From positions 87,731 through 151,730 of the forward strand of contig NZ_LN908977.1 of NCBI RefSeq assembly GCF_001486165.1: a stretch of 64,000 nucleotides of DNA. The letters run 5' to 3'. Source of the stretch: Bittarella massiliensis (ex Durand et al. 2017). GTDB taxonomy: Bacteria; Bacillota; Clostridia; Oscillospirales; Ruminococcaceae. Of the stretch, positions 15,497 to 23,116 are shown one piece after another (the first letter of the stretch is position 1; the number at the start of each line of letters is the position of its first letter). The translations under genes and the position numbers were made by a program. The notes under the pieces are model-generated. The model had not been told where the DNA came from. It searched no databases and saw only the letters and a program-made list of their open reading frames with translations.

Positions 15497-16195
15497 TCAG
15501 AGGCAGGCGATCTGCCCGAGCAGCCAGCGCTGCAGGTCGCCGGCCACCAAGTCGGTGAAGGGCTCGCCGGTGAGTTCGTTGTTGGAGATGACGCGCACCC
15601 CGATGCAGGGGACCCCGAAGCGGCGGCAGCACTCGTAGCTGCCCACGCTCTCCATCTCCTCGCAGAGTTCGCCCTTTTTCTCCTGCATCCAGCGGATGCG
15701 GTCGATCTCCCGGCTGAAGAGGTCGCCGCTCCCCAGCACCCCCGCCACCGCGCGGCCGTGCGGCCAGGGGACCTGGGTGAAGTGGTGCAGCAGCGCCTCG
15801 TCCGAGGGGATGGGCACCGAGCGGGGGTCGAAGACCCAGTCGAAGGGGGCGCAGCCCTCGCCCGCGGCCCGGGCGGGGCTCTGCATCCCGTGCAGGGCCA
15901 CGGTGGCGGTGCCCACCACCAGATCGCCCACCGCCAGCTCCTCCACGTGGGCCCCGGCCAGCCCCTGGTTGATGACGGCCCGGGGGGCGTAGGCGCCAAT
16001 GCCCACGGCGGTGGACAGGGCGGCGTTGAGGGTGCCGATCTGGGTCTCGCTCACCACCAGGGGGTGGCCCTCCACCGTCCCGGTGGAGAAGGAGAACCCG
16101 TGCAGGGTCTGGTCCTCCCGCCCCTCTAGGGCCTCGCGCAGGGCCGCTACCTCCACCGGCATGGCCCCCTGGATCAAAATGGGTTGCTGCTGCAT
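15497..16195 (-). CDS. MTA/SAH nucleosidase-family protein (Pfs/MTAN-like)
   Basis: A 232-residue enzyme of the PNP/UDP fold, expected to cleave methylthioadenosine or S-adenosylhomocysteine to adenine and a thio-sugar. The N-terminal GAMPVEVAAL supplies the first catalytic glutamate, and EEMESVGSYECC matches the ribose-binding MEG/S loop. The segment usually written ISD, holding the catalytic acid, reads VISNNE, i.e. Asp to Asn, so the exact substrate is uncertain. ATG 16195 has GGAGG 8 bases upstream. It is monocistronic. Confidence 0.8.
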   Translation of the reverse strand: MQQQPILIQGAMPVEVAALREALEGREDQTLHGFSFSTGTVEGHPLVVSETQIGTLNAALSTAVGIGAYAPRAVINQGLAGAHVEELAVGDLVVGTATVALHGMQSPARAAGEGCAPFDWVFDPRSVPIPSDEALLHHFTQVPWPHGRAVAGVLGSGDLFSREIDRIRWMQEKKGELCEEMESVGSYECCRRFGVPCIGVRVISNNELTGEPFTDLVAGDLQRWLLGQIACL

Positions 16196-16731
16196 CTCGT
16201 CTGCCTCCTTTTTTTGCATTCCTGATTTTCCCTTTCCGCAAAGCGAAAGGAAAAATAGTATACGGCGGCGGCCGTCCGGCTGTCAAGGGCGGCGGGAAAC
16301 ATTGTGCGATCCGGCAAAAAGAGGGGATGGATTTTGTCGAAAAGGCGGGCGATTCCCAGGGAAAAAGGGGTGCGGATCGTGTCGATCGGTGGTATCATAA
16401 AAAGCAACCGCAGGCTGTTTTTTCGACCGCGCTGCCGGTCTTTTGGCCACGGCCATGGGAGCGGTGTTTTTCCCCCGCAGCAGCAAAACACAGCGTGCCC
16501 CGATTGTAGAGGGCGGCTGCTCTCTGCCACAGGTGGTATATCCTCCGGCGGCACGGCCAAAGCCGTTTTGCCCGCTGGTGGGAAGGGACTTGCCGCTGCG
16601 GGGGCAGACGAGCCGCCGCCGTCTTTTGTGATGTAGGGGCGTCCCCCTGCGCTGCCCCGCCCTCCGGCGGGGGACAGAGGGGAGCGGGGGCCTTTGGGGC
16701 CCCGCCCCATGAAAAGAGAGGAGTGTGTTCT
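16196..16731. other. Intergenic, no gene recognised
   Basis: About 535 bases between divergent genes. Several open frames on both strands look like shadows. A TGTCGAA heptamer (Spo0A-box-like) occurs at about 16334. The last bases hold the ribosome site GAGAGGAG for the gene at 16732. Confidence 0.45.
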
Positions 16732-18165
16732 ATGGATGTGGTCACCTGCCGTTACCCCCTGACGCGGGAACTGCTCTGCCGGGCCTCCGACGTCCGCTAC
16801 CGGGCGCGGGGAAGGTGGGTGCGGCTGGCCTGCGCCGCGGTGGGGGGACTGGCGGGGCTCTATCTGGCCCTCAGCGCCGCCGGATCCTTTCGCACCTACT
16901 TCTGGCAGCCCCCGCTGGCGACGGCCCTCCTGATTGGCGGGCTGACGGCTGCCCTCTGGGGCAACCGGCTCTTTCTCTGGCGGGGGATGCGGGGGCTGCG
17001 CCGCCCCTGCCGCCGGGGGGCGGAGGCGACCCTCACCCTCTCCCCCCAGGGGCTGGTGTGGCGCGCCCCCGGCCTGCAGGTGGAGGTGGCTCCGGGCGGG
17101 TGGCAGGTGCTGGAGACAGGGGAACTGCTGGTCTTTTTGGTCGGCCGCCGCTGTATCCCCCTTCCCAAAAACGCCCTGCCCGCCCCATCGGAAGAGGCGT
17201 TGACCCGGCTGCGGCAGTGGAGCGGCGGCCGATGGCGCAGATGCCCGGCCACCCCCTGTCCCGCCCTCTGGCGGCGGTGGGAGGAGGGGTGGAGCCGCCG
17301 CTTTCCCGCGGGGGAGACGCCGCCCTGGCGGGCTGCCCAGTTGCGTCCCTACGGCCGGGTATTTCTCTGGGCCGCGCTGGTGCTGGGTGGGGGGCAGCTC
17401 TGCTACTATGCCGCCGTGGTGGGGGAGCGGGGGTGCCGCTATCTCTGGCCCTGGCTGGCCCCCCTCCTCAACGGGCTGACCTTGTTGGCGGCTCTGGGGG
17501 CCGCTCTCTGCCTGGCGCGGCGCAGTGGCCTCGGCCGGGCGCTGCTGGCCGCCTTTTTGGGGGCCCTGTTGGGGGTCAATGCAGTCTGTGCGGCGGCCGA
17601 CGCCCTCACCACCCACCGGCTCATCGCCCCTTCGCCCGACTTTCGACAGGTGGCGGTCCTGCGGCGAAACACCGCCTCGGGGCGGATGATTTTTTACCGC
17701 TCGGTAGGGGGCGTTTTCATCCGCCCGGAAACCAGTTTGCAGGGCTGGCTGGAGGGGGGAGAGGTCAAGCTTCGGTGGCTGCGGGACGACGTCTGCGCCG
17801 TCAGCTACCGGGGGGAGGACCGCCAACCCCACGCGGCCGTCTTCCTCTTTGGAGGGCGGGAGGGCCGCCCCCTCCTGGAGCGGCTGGAGGGCCGCTGGCA
17901 GAGCGACTCGGGCAAGTTTCACCTCACCTACGAGCGGGGGATCTTTCAGCTCCGCCGGGGCGGAGGGGTCGAGACCTATTCCATCGCCAGCTGCAAAAAG
18001 ATCGACCGGACGGCGGTGGCCCTCTTTGACGACAAGGGGGTTCCCCACTGGATCGTTCTCCCCCAAACCCCCGCCGGCGCGGGGGAGGGCCGGGCGGATG
18101 CCCTTCTCCTCTACCAGGTGGCCCTGGACGAGACGGAACCGGTGACCCTGCCGCCCCGGCCCTAG
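16732..18165 (+). CDS. Multi-pass membrane protein with YcxB-like domain
   Basis: A 477-residue protein of unknown function. Two hydrophobic segments (about 25-48 and 58-85) precede a YcxB/PH-like beta domain at about 95-155 (TLTLSPQGLVWRAPG, then ELLVFLVGRRCIPLPKNAL, the usual 'phenylalanine/proline-lysine' end of YcxB). Three more hydrophobic segments follow (about 208-230, 242-262, 268-290) and then a soluble 180-residue tail rich in charged beta strands. ATG 16732 lies 9 bases after GAGAGGAG. Its neighbour downstream is a PAP2 phosphatase. Confidence 0.6.
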   Translation: MDVVTCRYPLTRELLCRASDVRYRARGRWVRLACAAVGGLAGLYLALSAAGSFRTYFWQPPLATALLIGGLTAALWGNRLFLWRGMRGLRRPCRRGAEATLTLSPQGLVWRAPGLQVEVAPGGWQVLETGELLVFLVGRRCIPLPKNALPAPSEEALTRLRQWSGGRWRRCPATPCPALWRRWEEGWSRRFPAGETPPWRAAQLRPYGRVFLWAALVLGGGQLCYYAAVVGERGCRYLWPWLAPLLNGLTLLAALGAALCLARRSGLGRALLAAFLGALLGVNAVCAAADALTTHRLIAPSPDFRQVAVLRRNTASGRMIFYRSVGGVFIRPETSLQGWLEGGEVKLRWLRDDVCAVSYRGEDRQPHAAVFLFGGREGRPLLERLEGRWQSDSGKFHLTYERGIFQLRRGGGVETYSIASCKKIDRTAVALFDDKGVPHWIVLPQTPAGAGEGRADALLLYQVALDETEPVTLPPRP

Positions 18166-18231
18166 GGTTGCGCCCCCGCCCCCTCCTGTGGTAGGATGGA
18201 GACGCCGACAGGGAGAAGGGGGGATTTGGTT

Positions 18232-18732
18232 GTGACAGCGCCGCAGTACGAGCGGGTCCGCCGCTGGTTTTTGGCCCGGCCCGGCCGTCTGGCTGCCCTC
18301 AAGGCGGCCAACCGCTGGCTGCCCCGGCTGGTCTACTGCGCCTACCCCCTGGGCCTTTTGGCCCTGGCTTGGCGGCGGGATGTCCGCTTTTGGAAGGTGC
18401 TCTGGGTGCCGGCGGCCGGCTTTTTGCTGGTGAGTGTCTTTCGGCGGCTCCACAACGCCCCCCGCCCCTACGAGGCCCTGCCCATCGCCCCCCTCATCGG
18501 GCGGGAGAAGGCGGGCCGCTCCTTCCCCAGCCGACATGTGGCCTCGGCCTTTTTGATCGGCTGCGCCTTCTGGTACCTCTCCCCCTGGCTGGGGCTGCCG
18601 GTCTTTCTCGCCGGGGCGGGGATGGCGGTGGTCCGCCCCCTGGCGGGGGTCCACTTCCCGCGGGACACCGTCGCCGGGGCGGCCTTCGGGCTCCTCTTTG
18701 GCTTTGCCTGTCTCTACGGCCTGCCGCTTTAG
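18232..18732 (+). CDS. PAP2-family membrane phosphatase
   Basis: A 166-residue membrane protein of the type 2 phosphatidic acid phosphatase family, expected to dephosphorylate lipid phosphates such as undecaprenyl or phosphatidylglycerol phosphate. The three motifs are visible: FRRLHNAPRP, FPSRHVAS (PSGH variant with Arg for Gly) and RPLAGVHFPRDTVAG with the catalytic His. About five hydrophobic segments are present. GTG 18232 is chosen because AAGGGGGGA is 7 bases upstream and a weak promoter (TTGCGC 18168, TAGGAT 18192) would start transcription after the alternative ATG 18196. A strong terminator follows. Confidence 0.85.
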   Translation: MTAPQYERVRRWFLARPGRLAALKAANRWLPRLVYCAYPLGLLALAWRRDVRFWKVLWVPAAGFLLVSVFRRLHNAPRPYEALPIAPLIGREKAGRSFPSRHVASAFLIGCAFWYLSPWLGLPVFLAGAGMAVVRPLAGVHFPRDTVAGAAFGLLFGFACLYGLPL

Positions 18733-18756
18733 GCGGGCCTTTTTTGTTTGCCGCAG

Positions 18757-18798
18757 AAAAGAGAGGGCCGACCCCCCTATGGGGTCGGCCCTCTCTTT
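18757..18798. terminator. Bidirectional terminator
   Basis: A 15-bp perfect stem (GAGAGGGCCGACCCC at 18761-18775 with its complement at 18781-18795), loop CCTAT, AAAA before and TTT after. It serves the converging PAP2 and DUF885 genes. Confidence 0.9.
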
Positions 18799-18846
18799 CG
18801 CGGGACGGGGAAAAGCGTTCGGGCAGAGGCCGTTCAAAGGAGAGCG

Positions 18847-20643
18847 TCAGGCCGCCTTCTGCGCCCCGCCCTTGGCGGTTTTGACGTAGCTGTCCACCTG
18901 CTGTTGCAGGATATTCAGGCTGGCGGGCCCGGTCTCCAGCAGCACCCGGTTGAATTCCACCGGGGAGAAGCGCTCCCCCAACTGTTCTTCCGCGCCGTCA
19001 TACAGGTCCTGGTAGGCCATGCCGGTCAGGTAGTATTGCAGGTAGTTGGTGGGGGTCTCCAGGTTGAGGTAGAACTGGGAGCGGAGGACCTCGTCGTCCA
19101 TCTCGTCGCCGAAATAGGTCTTTAAAAAGGCGGCAAACTGCTCGTAACTCCACCCGTCGTAGTGCAGCCCGATGTCCGCCAGGGCGATGACGCACTGGGT
19201 GTAGCGGTTGTTGTAGGCGTAGAGCTCGGCCAGCTCCCGGTCCTCGGTGGCGTATTTGTAGCTGCTGTTTTCCACATAGGTGGCCCACCCCTCGGAGTAG
19301 CCGTTGTAGTCGATCATATAGCGGATGGTGGGCAGTTGCAGGTTTTGGAAATAGGTGTTTTGGTACATGTGGCCGGGGTAGCCCTCGTGGGCGACGGTGG
19401 AGAAGAGGTCGGTGCTGTATTCGCCGTTGATGTAGATCATCTGGGGGCTGCCCAGGGGCTTGTCGATCCGGCTTTTCAGGTAGGCGGCGGGGGAGAAGTT
19501 GTCCTTCATCGACTCGTCCACCCAGCGGATCTGGTAGGTGAGGTTTTCGGTGGCGGGAAAGTCCTGCAACATGGCCTCCCCCAGGTAGTCCAGCGTCTCC
19601 TCCACCGACGAGAAGCGGGAGTAGGCAGGGGTGGCCCCCTCCATCAGCTCCCGGTAGACGGCGGGGTCGCTCTTTTGCAGCGCCTGCATCCGCTTGCCCA
19701 TGTCGGTGGCAGCCTGGGCCATGTGGGTGTGCAGGAAGGTCTTGACCTCGTCCATCTCCCAGTCGATGCCGGTATTCTTTTGCAGCAGCGCCAGGTAGTA
19801 GTCCTTGCCGCCGGGCTGGTGGGCGAGGCCCAGCTCCTCCTCGGGGGCGTCGATCTGCGAGAGCTCCTCCGCCAGTTGGCGGTAGGCGGCCATCAGCTCC
19901 CCCTCCAGCAGCCGGCGGCTGGTGGCCTTGGCCTCGGCCTTCTCCCCCTCGCTCAAAAAGGCGCAGCCGTCGATCTTCTCGTCCATGATGGGCGCCAGGT
20001 AGGGGGTCTCCTGTGCGGCAAAGGTCTCGCACTGCTCGATGACCTTGTCGAGGATGCTCTGGCACATGCCGCAGCCGTTTTCCTGGCGCGCCCGCTCATT
20101 TTCGGCGTAGAGGTGGAAGGTCTCCCCGCAGGTGCGCAGGATGTTAAAGTAGCTGTCCAGGTCGTTTTGCCGCTCGAAGTAGAAGTTTTCCAGCAGCATG
20201 GGCAGCTGCGCCTGAAAGCCGAGGAAGCTGCCCAGGTAGTTGTTGTCCAGGGAATAGTAGTCCAGGGTGAGGAGGGTGCGCTGAAAGGAGTCCTTGAGGA
20301 TCTGCAGCGTCAGCCGGGAGGAGGGGTCCAGCGACTGTTCGTCAAAGCCCTTCAGGTTCTTTAAAATCTCCTGGCAGGTGGCCTTGCTCTCCTGGTAGTC
20401 CTCGGCGTTGGCGTAGGGGAGCTGCAGCAGTTCCAGGGAGAAGCCGTGGGCCTCCGGGTCCTGAAACAGGTAGTTGATGTCGAGGGAGTCGCTGTCCAGA
20501 ATGGCGGTGGGCAGGGTGGAGAGGTACTGGTCGAACCGGGCCTGCTCCCCCTTTTTGACGCAGCCGGAAAGGGAGAGGGTCAGGCCCAGGGCCAGCACCC
20601 CCGCCACGGCTTTGCGGGCCAGATGGCCCCTTGTTTTTCGCAC
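18847..20643 (-). CDS. DUF885-family lipoprotein, putative zinc metallopeptidase
   Basis: A 598-residue exported lipoprotein. The signal VLALGLTLSLSGC ends in a lipobox cysteine at about residue 28. The DUF885 signature HEGYPGH, a zinc-binding variant of HExxH, lies near residue 418 with the downstream glutamate in YSEGWATYVE. These proteins are relatives of M32/M3-like peptidases; the substrate is unknown. The start is GTG 20643, preceded by AAGGAGC. It is monocistronic, and the gene has no peptide transporter beside it. Confidence 0.88.
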   Translation of the reverse strand: MRKTRGHLARKAVAGVLALGLTLSLSGCVKKGEQARFDQYLSTLPTAILDSDSLDINYLFQDPEAHGFSLELLQLPYANAEDYQESKATCQEILKNLKGFDEQSLDPSSRLTLQILKDSFQRTLLTLDYYSLDNNYLGSFLGFQAQLPMLLENFYFERQNDLDSYFNILRTCGETFHLYAENERARQENGCGMCQSILDKVIEQCETFAAQETPYLAPIMDEKIDGCAFLSEGEKAEAKATSRRLLEGELMAAYRQLAEELSQIDAPEEELGLAHQPGGKDYYLALLQKNTGIDWEMDEVKTFLHTHMAQAATDMGKRMQALQKSDPAVYRELMEGATPAYSRFSSVEETLDYLGEAMLQDFPATENLTYQIRWVDESMKDNFSPAAYLKSRIDKPLGSPQMIYINGEYSTDLFSTVAHEGYPGHMYQNTYFQNLQLPTIRYMIDYNGYSEGWATYVENSSYKYATEDRELAELYAYNNRYTQCVIALADIGLHYDGWSYEQFAAFLKTYFGDEMDDEVLRSQFYLNLETPTNYLQYYLTGMAYQDLYDGAEEQLGERFSPVEFNRVLLETGPASLNILQQQVDSYVKTAKGGAQKAA

Positions 20644-20799
20644 GGCAAAAGCTCCTTTTTGAATGACTTGTCAGGGCGCCGGCTCCCAGGGGGACCGGTG
20701 CCTTTTTTTCAGTATACCACATCCCCTGCCCGGTGAGACCAATTTGCAGGGAAAGGTTGGAAATTTTGGCTTTTTGCGCCCAATGACCCCTTGGCTGTA

Positions 20800-20829
20800 T
20801 TGTAAGTGCCTAGGGGGATATGTTACAAT
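20800..20829 (+). promoter_or_regulatory. Promoter of the EIIC-EAL gene
   Basis: TTGTAA (20800-20805), 18-base spacer, TACAAT (20824-20829), 50 bases before the start codon. Confidence 0.65.
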
Positions 20830-20879
20830 AATGACAAATTTCCTTTTTTTGAAGGGAAGAAACGAGGCAATTTGCCGCC

Positions 20880-22967
20880 ATGGGAAAACGCGCAATGCAG
20901 GCGCTGTACGCGCTGGAGCAAAATCGGGTGCTCTCGTCCATTAAGAAGGGGTTTATCACCCTTGTCCCCCTGCTGATGGTGGGGGCCTTTGCGCTGCTCC
21001 TGCGCAGTTTTCCCCTGCCCGCCTTTCAGGCGGCCCTGCCCACCCTCTGGGGCGGTGCGCTGGACCGGTTCCTCGCCTGCGTGGGGGAGAGCACCTTCGG
21101 TCTGCTCTCCATCTTCGTGGCGGGGGCGGTGGGCTTTCACTACGCCGGCGCCTGCCGGGAGGGGGACCTGTTCACCCAGGTGACGGCCATGGCCCTCTCG
21201 GTGGCCTGCTTTGTGGCCACCTTCGGCCAGTCCGCCCCGGCGGAGCGGCTGGCGGGCTTTGGCTCCACCGGGGTGTTCACCGCCCTGCTGTGCGCGGTGG
21301 CGGGCACCAGGCTCTTTGTGTTTTTGGGCGAGCACGCCCCCCGGCGCTTTCGCTTCTCCACCGCCGGGGCGGACGAGGGCTTTCGCGCCGCCATGGGGGG
21401 GATCGCCCCCGCCCTGCTCTGCGTGGCCGTCTTTGCCGCGGGCAACCTGGCGCTGGACTGGCTGGCCGGGGTGGCCAGTCTCAACGAGCTCATCACCGCC
21501 GGGGCCAGCGCCCTCTTCTCCCGCGCGGGCAACGACCTGTCCGGCGGCATCCTCTTCACCGCCCTGCAGGGCACCCTCTGGATGTTCGGCATCCACGGCG
21601 GCAACGCCCTCGACCAGGTGGCGACCCGGCTCTTCGTCCCCGCCAACGCCGACCCCACCGCCGTCGTCTGCAAGTCCTTCCTCGACAACTTCGCCCTCAT
21701 CGGCGGCTGCGGCGCCACCATCTGCCTGCTGCTGGCGCTGCTGCTCTTCTCCCGCTCCAAGGACGACCGCCGCCTGGCCGGGGCCTCGCTGCCCTTCGGC
21801 CTTTTCGGCATCAACGAGATCTTGGTCTACGGGCTGCCGGTCATCTTGAACCCCATCTACCTCATCCCCTTTATCCTGGTGCCCATCTGCTCGCTGTGCA
21901 TCGCCTACTTCGCCACCTGGGTGGGCTTTCTGCCGGTGGTGACCAAGACCGTCACCTGGACCACCCCGGTCCTCTTCAGCGGCTACATCGCGGTGGACTC
22001 CTGGCGGGGGGCGGCGGTGCAGCTGGTGATCGTGGCGGCGGGCACCGCCATCTACGCCCCCTTTGTCAAGCTCTCCGACCGGGTGCGCTCCGGCCGCGAG
22101 CAGGAGATGCTGCGCGCCCTCACCGACGCCTTTCAGGCGGGGGAGCGGACGGGGGAGCGGCCCCGCTTCCTCGACCGGGGCGGGCAGTTGGGGGCGGCGG
22201 CCAAGCGGCTGGCCTCCCGCCTGCGGGCGGACCTGCAGACCGGCGCGGTCCCCTTTTGGTACCAGCCTCAGGTGGACGCCGACGGCCGCGCCTTCGGCGC
22301 CGAGAGCCTGCTGCGATGGCGCTTTGGCGGGCAGCTGGTCTACCCGCCCCTGGCCATCTCCCTGGCACAGGAGGAGGGGGTCTACGACCAGCTCACCGAG
22401 TTGGCGCTGCGGCGGGCCTGCCGCGCCGCCGAGGCCTTTCGGGCGGCGCTGGGACGGCCCTTCTCGGTCTCGGTCAACCTGACGGCCGCCCAGCTGGACG
22501 ATCCGATTTTGGTCGAGCAGATCATCGCCATGGCCCAGGGCGCAGGGGTACAGCCCGGCGGCCTGGGGCTGGAGGTCACCGAGGAGACCACCCTCATCGA
22601 CCGCGAGCACGTGTCGGGGAACATCGGCCGCCTCTGGGCGGCGGGGATCCCCGTCTCGGTGGACGATTTCAGCATGGGGCACACCTCCCTGCGCTATCTG
22701 CAGGAAAACCCCTTCCGCTACGTCAAACTCGACGGCTCCCTGGTGCGCCAGGTGACCGAGAATGCCCGCAGCCGGGAGATCGTCTCCTCCCTGGTCTCCC
22801 TGGGGACGGGACTCTCCTTCGACACAGTGGCCGAACAGGTGGAGACCGCGCAGGTGCGCGACGCCCTCATCGCCCTGGGGTGCACCCGGTTCCAGGGGTA
22901 TCTCTACAGCCCGGCGGTCCCCCTGGAGGAGTGCCTCGCCTTCTGCCGGGAGGAGCCCTGGCGCTAG
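20880..22967 (+). CDS. PTS EIIC-like sensor fused to EAL c-di-GMP phosphodiesterase
   Basis: A 695-residue fusion. Residues about 15-400 resemble the membrane EIIC of lactose/cellobiose PTS permeases (about ten hydrophobic segments; GFITLVPLLMVGAF at the start; GTLWMFGIHGGNA and FGINEILVYGLP in the substrate region). Residues about 435-690 form an EAL domain: AESLLRW (EAL variant ESL), SVNLTAAQL, LEVTEETT, VDDFSMGH, VKLDGSLV, EQVET and QGYLY keep the metal and catalytic positions. No EIIA or EIIB gene is nearby, so the EIIC part is probably a sugar sensor that tunes hydrolysis of cyclic di-GMP. It has its own promoter at 20800. Confidence 0.9.
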   Translation: MGKRAMQALYALEQNRVLSSIKKGFITLVPLLMVGAFALLLRSFPLPAFQAALPTLWGGALDRFLACVGESTFGLLSIFVAGAVGFHYAGACREGDLFTQVTAMALSVACFVATFGQSAPAERLAGFGSTGVFTALLCAVAGTRLFVFLGEHAPRRFRFSTAGADEGFRAAMGGIAPALLCVAVFAAGNLALDWLAGVASLNELITAGASALFSRAGNDLSGGILFTALQGTLWMFGIHGGNALDQVATRLFVPANADPTAVVCKSFLDNFALIGGCGATICLLLALLLFSRSKDDRRLAGASLPFGLFGINEILVYGLPVILNPIYLIPFILVPICSLCIAYFATWVGFLPVVTKTVTWTTPVLFSGYIAVDSWRGAAVQLVIVAAGTAIYAPFVKLSDRVRSGREQEMLRALTDAFQAGERTGERPRFLDRGGQLGAAAKRLASRLRADLQTGAVPFWYQPQVDADGRAFGAESLLRWRFGGQLVYPPLAISLAQEEGVYDQLTELALRRACRAAEAFRAALGRPFSVSVNLTAAQLDDPILVEQIIAMAQGAGVQPGGLGLEVTEETTLIDREHVSGNIGRLWAAGIPVSVDDFSMGHTSLRYLQENPFRYVKLDGSLVRQVTENARSREIVSSLVSLGTGLSFDTVAEQVETAQVRDALIALGCTRFQGYLYSPAVPLEECLAFCREEPWR

Positions 22968-22970
22968 GCC

Positions 22971-22999
22971 TTGCAGACCGCCCCGCCCGGGAGTATACT
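22971..22999 (+). promoter_or_regulatory. Promoter in front of the nadE leader
   Basis: TTGCAG (22971-22976), 17-base spacer, TATACT (22994-22999), immediately after the EAL gene stop. A terminator follows within about 15 bases of the expected start of transcription. Confidence 0.7.
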
Positions 23000-23012
23000 G
23001 AAAAAAAGAGAC

Positions 23013-23051
23013 AAAGGCGTCTCGGAGAAACCCTCTCCGAGACGCCTTTTT
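23013..23051 (+). terminator. Terminator hairpin (attenuator candidate) before nadE
   Basis: AAAGGCGTCTCGGAGA (23013-23028) pairs with TCTCCGAGACGCCTTT (23034-23049), then more T. It ends the EAL transcript and also sits downstream of the promoter at 22971, so nadE transcripts from that promoter must read through it. Confidence 0.85.
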
Positions 23052-23116
23052 TCTCGCCGTTTGGCATCGGCCGGCCGCCCCCGGGGCAGACTGGCAGAGA
23101 AGGGGAGTGAGGGGTT

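Noticed and set aside
16174-18837. 887-residue minus-strand frame
   Set aside because: Antisense of the YcxB-like and PAP2 genes; Pro/Gly/Gln-rich shadow without motifs.
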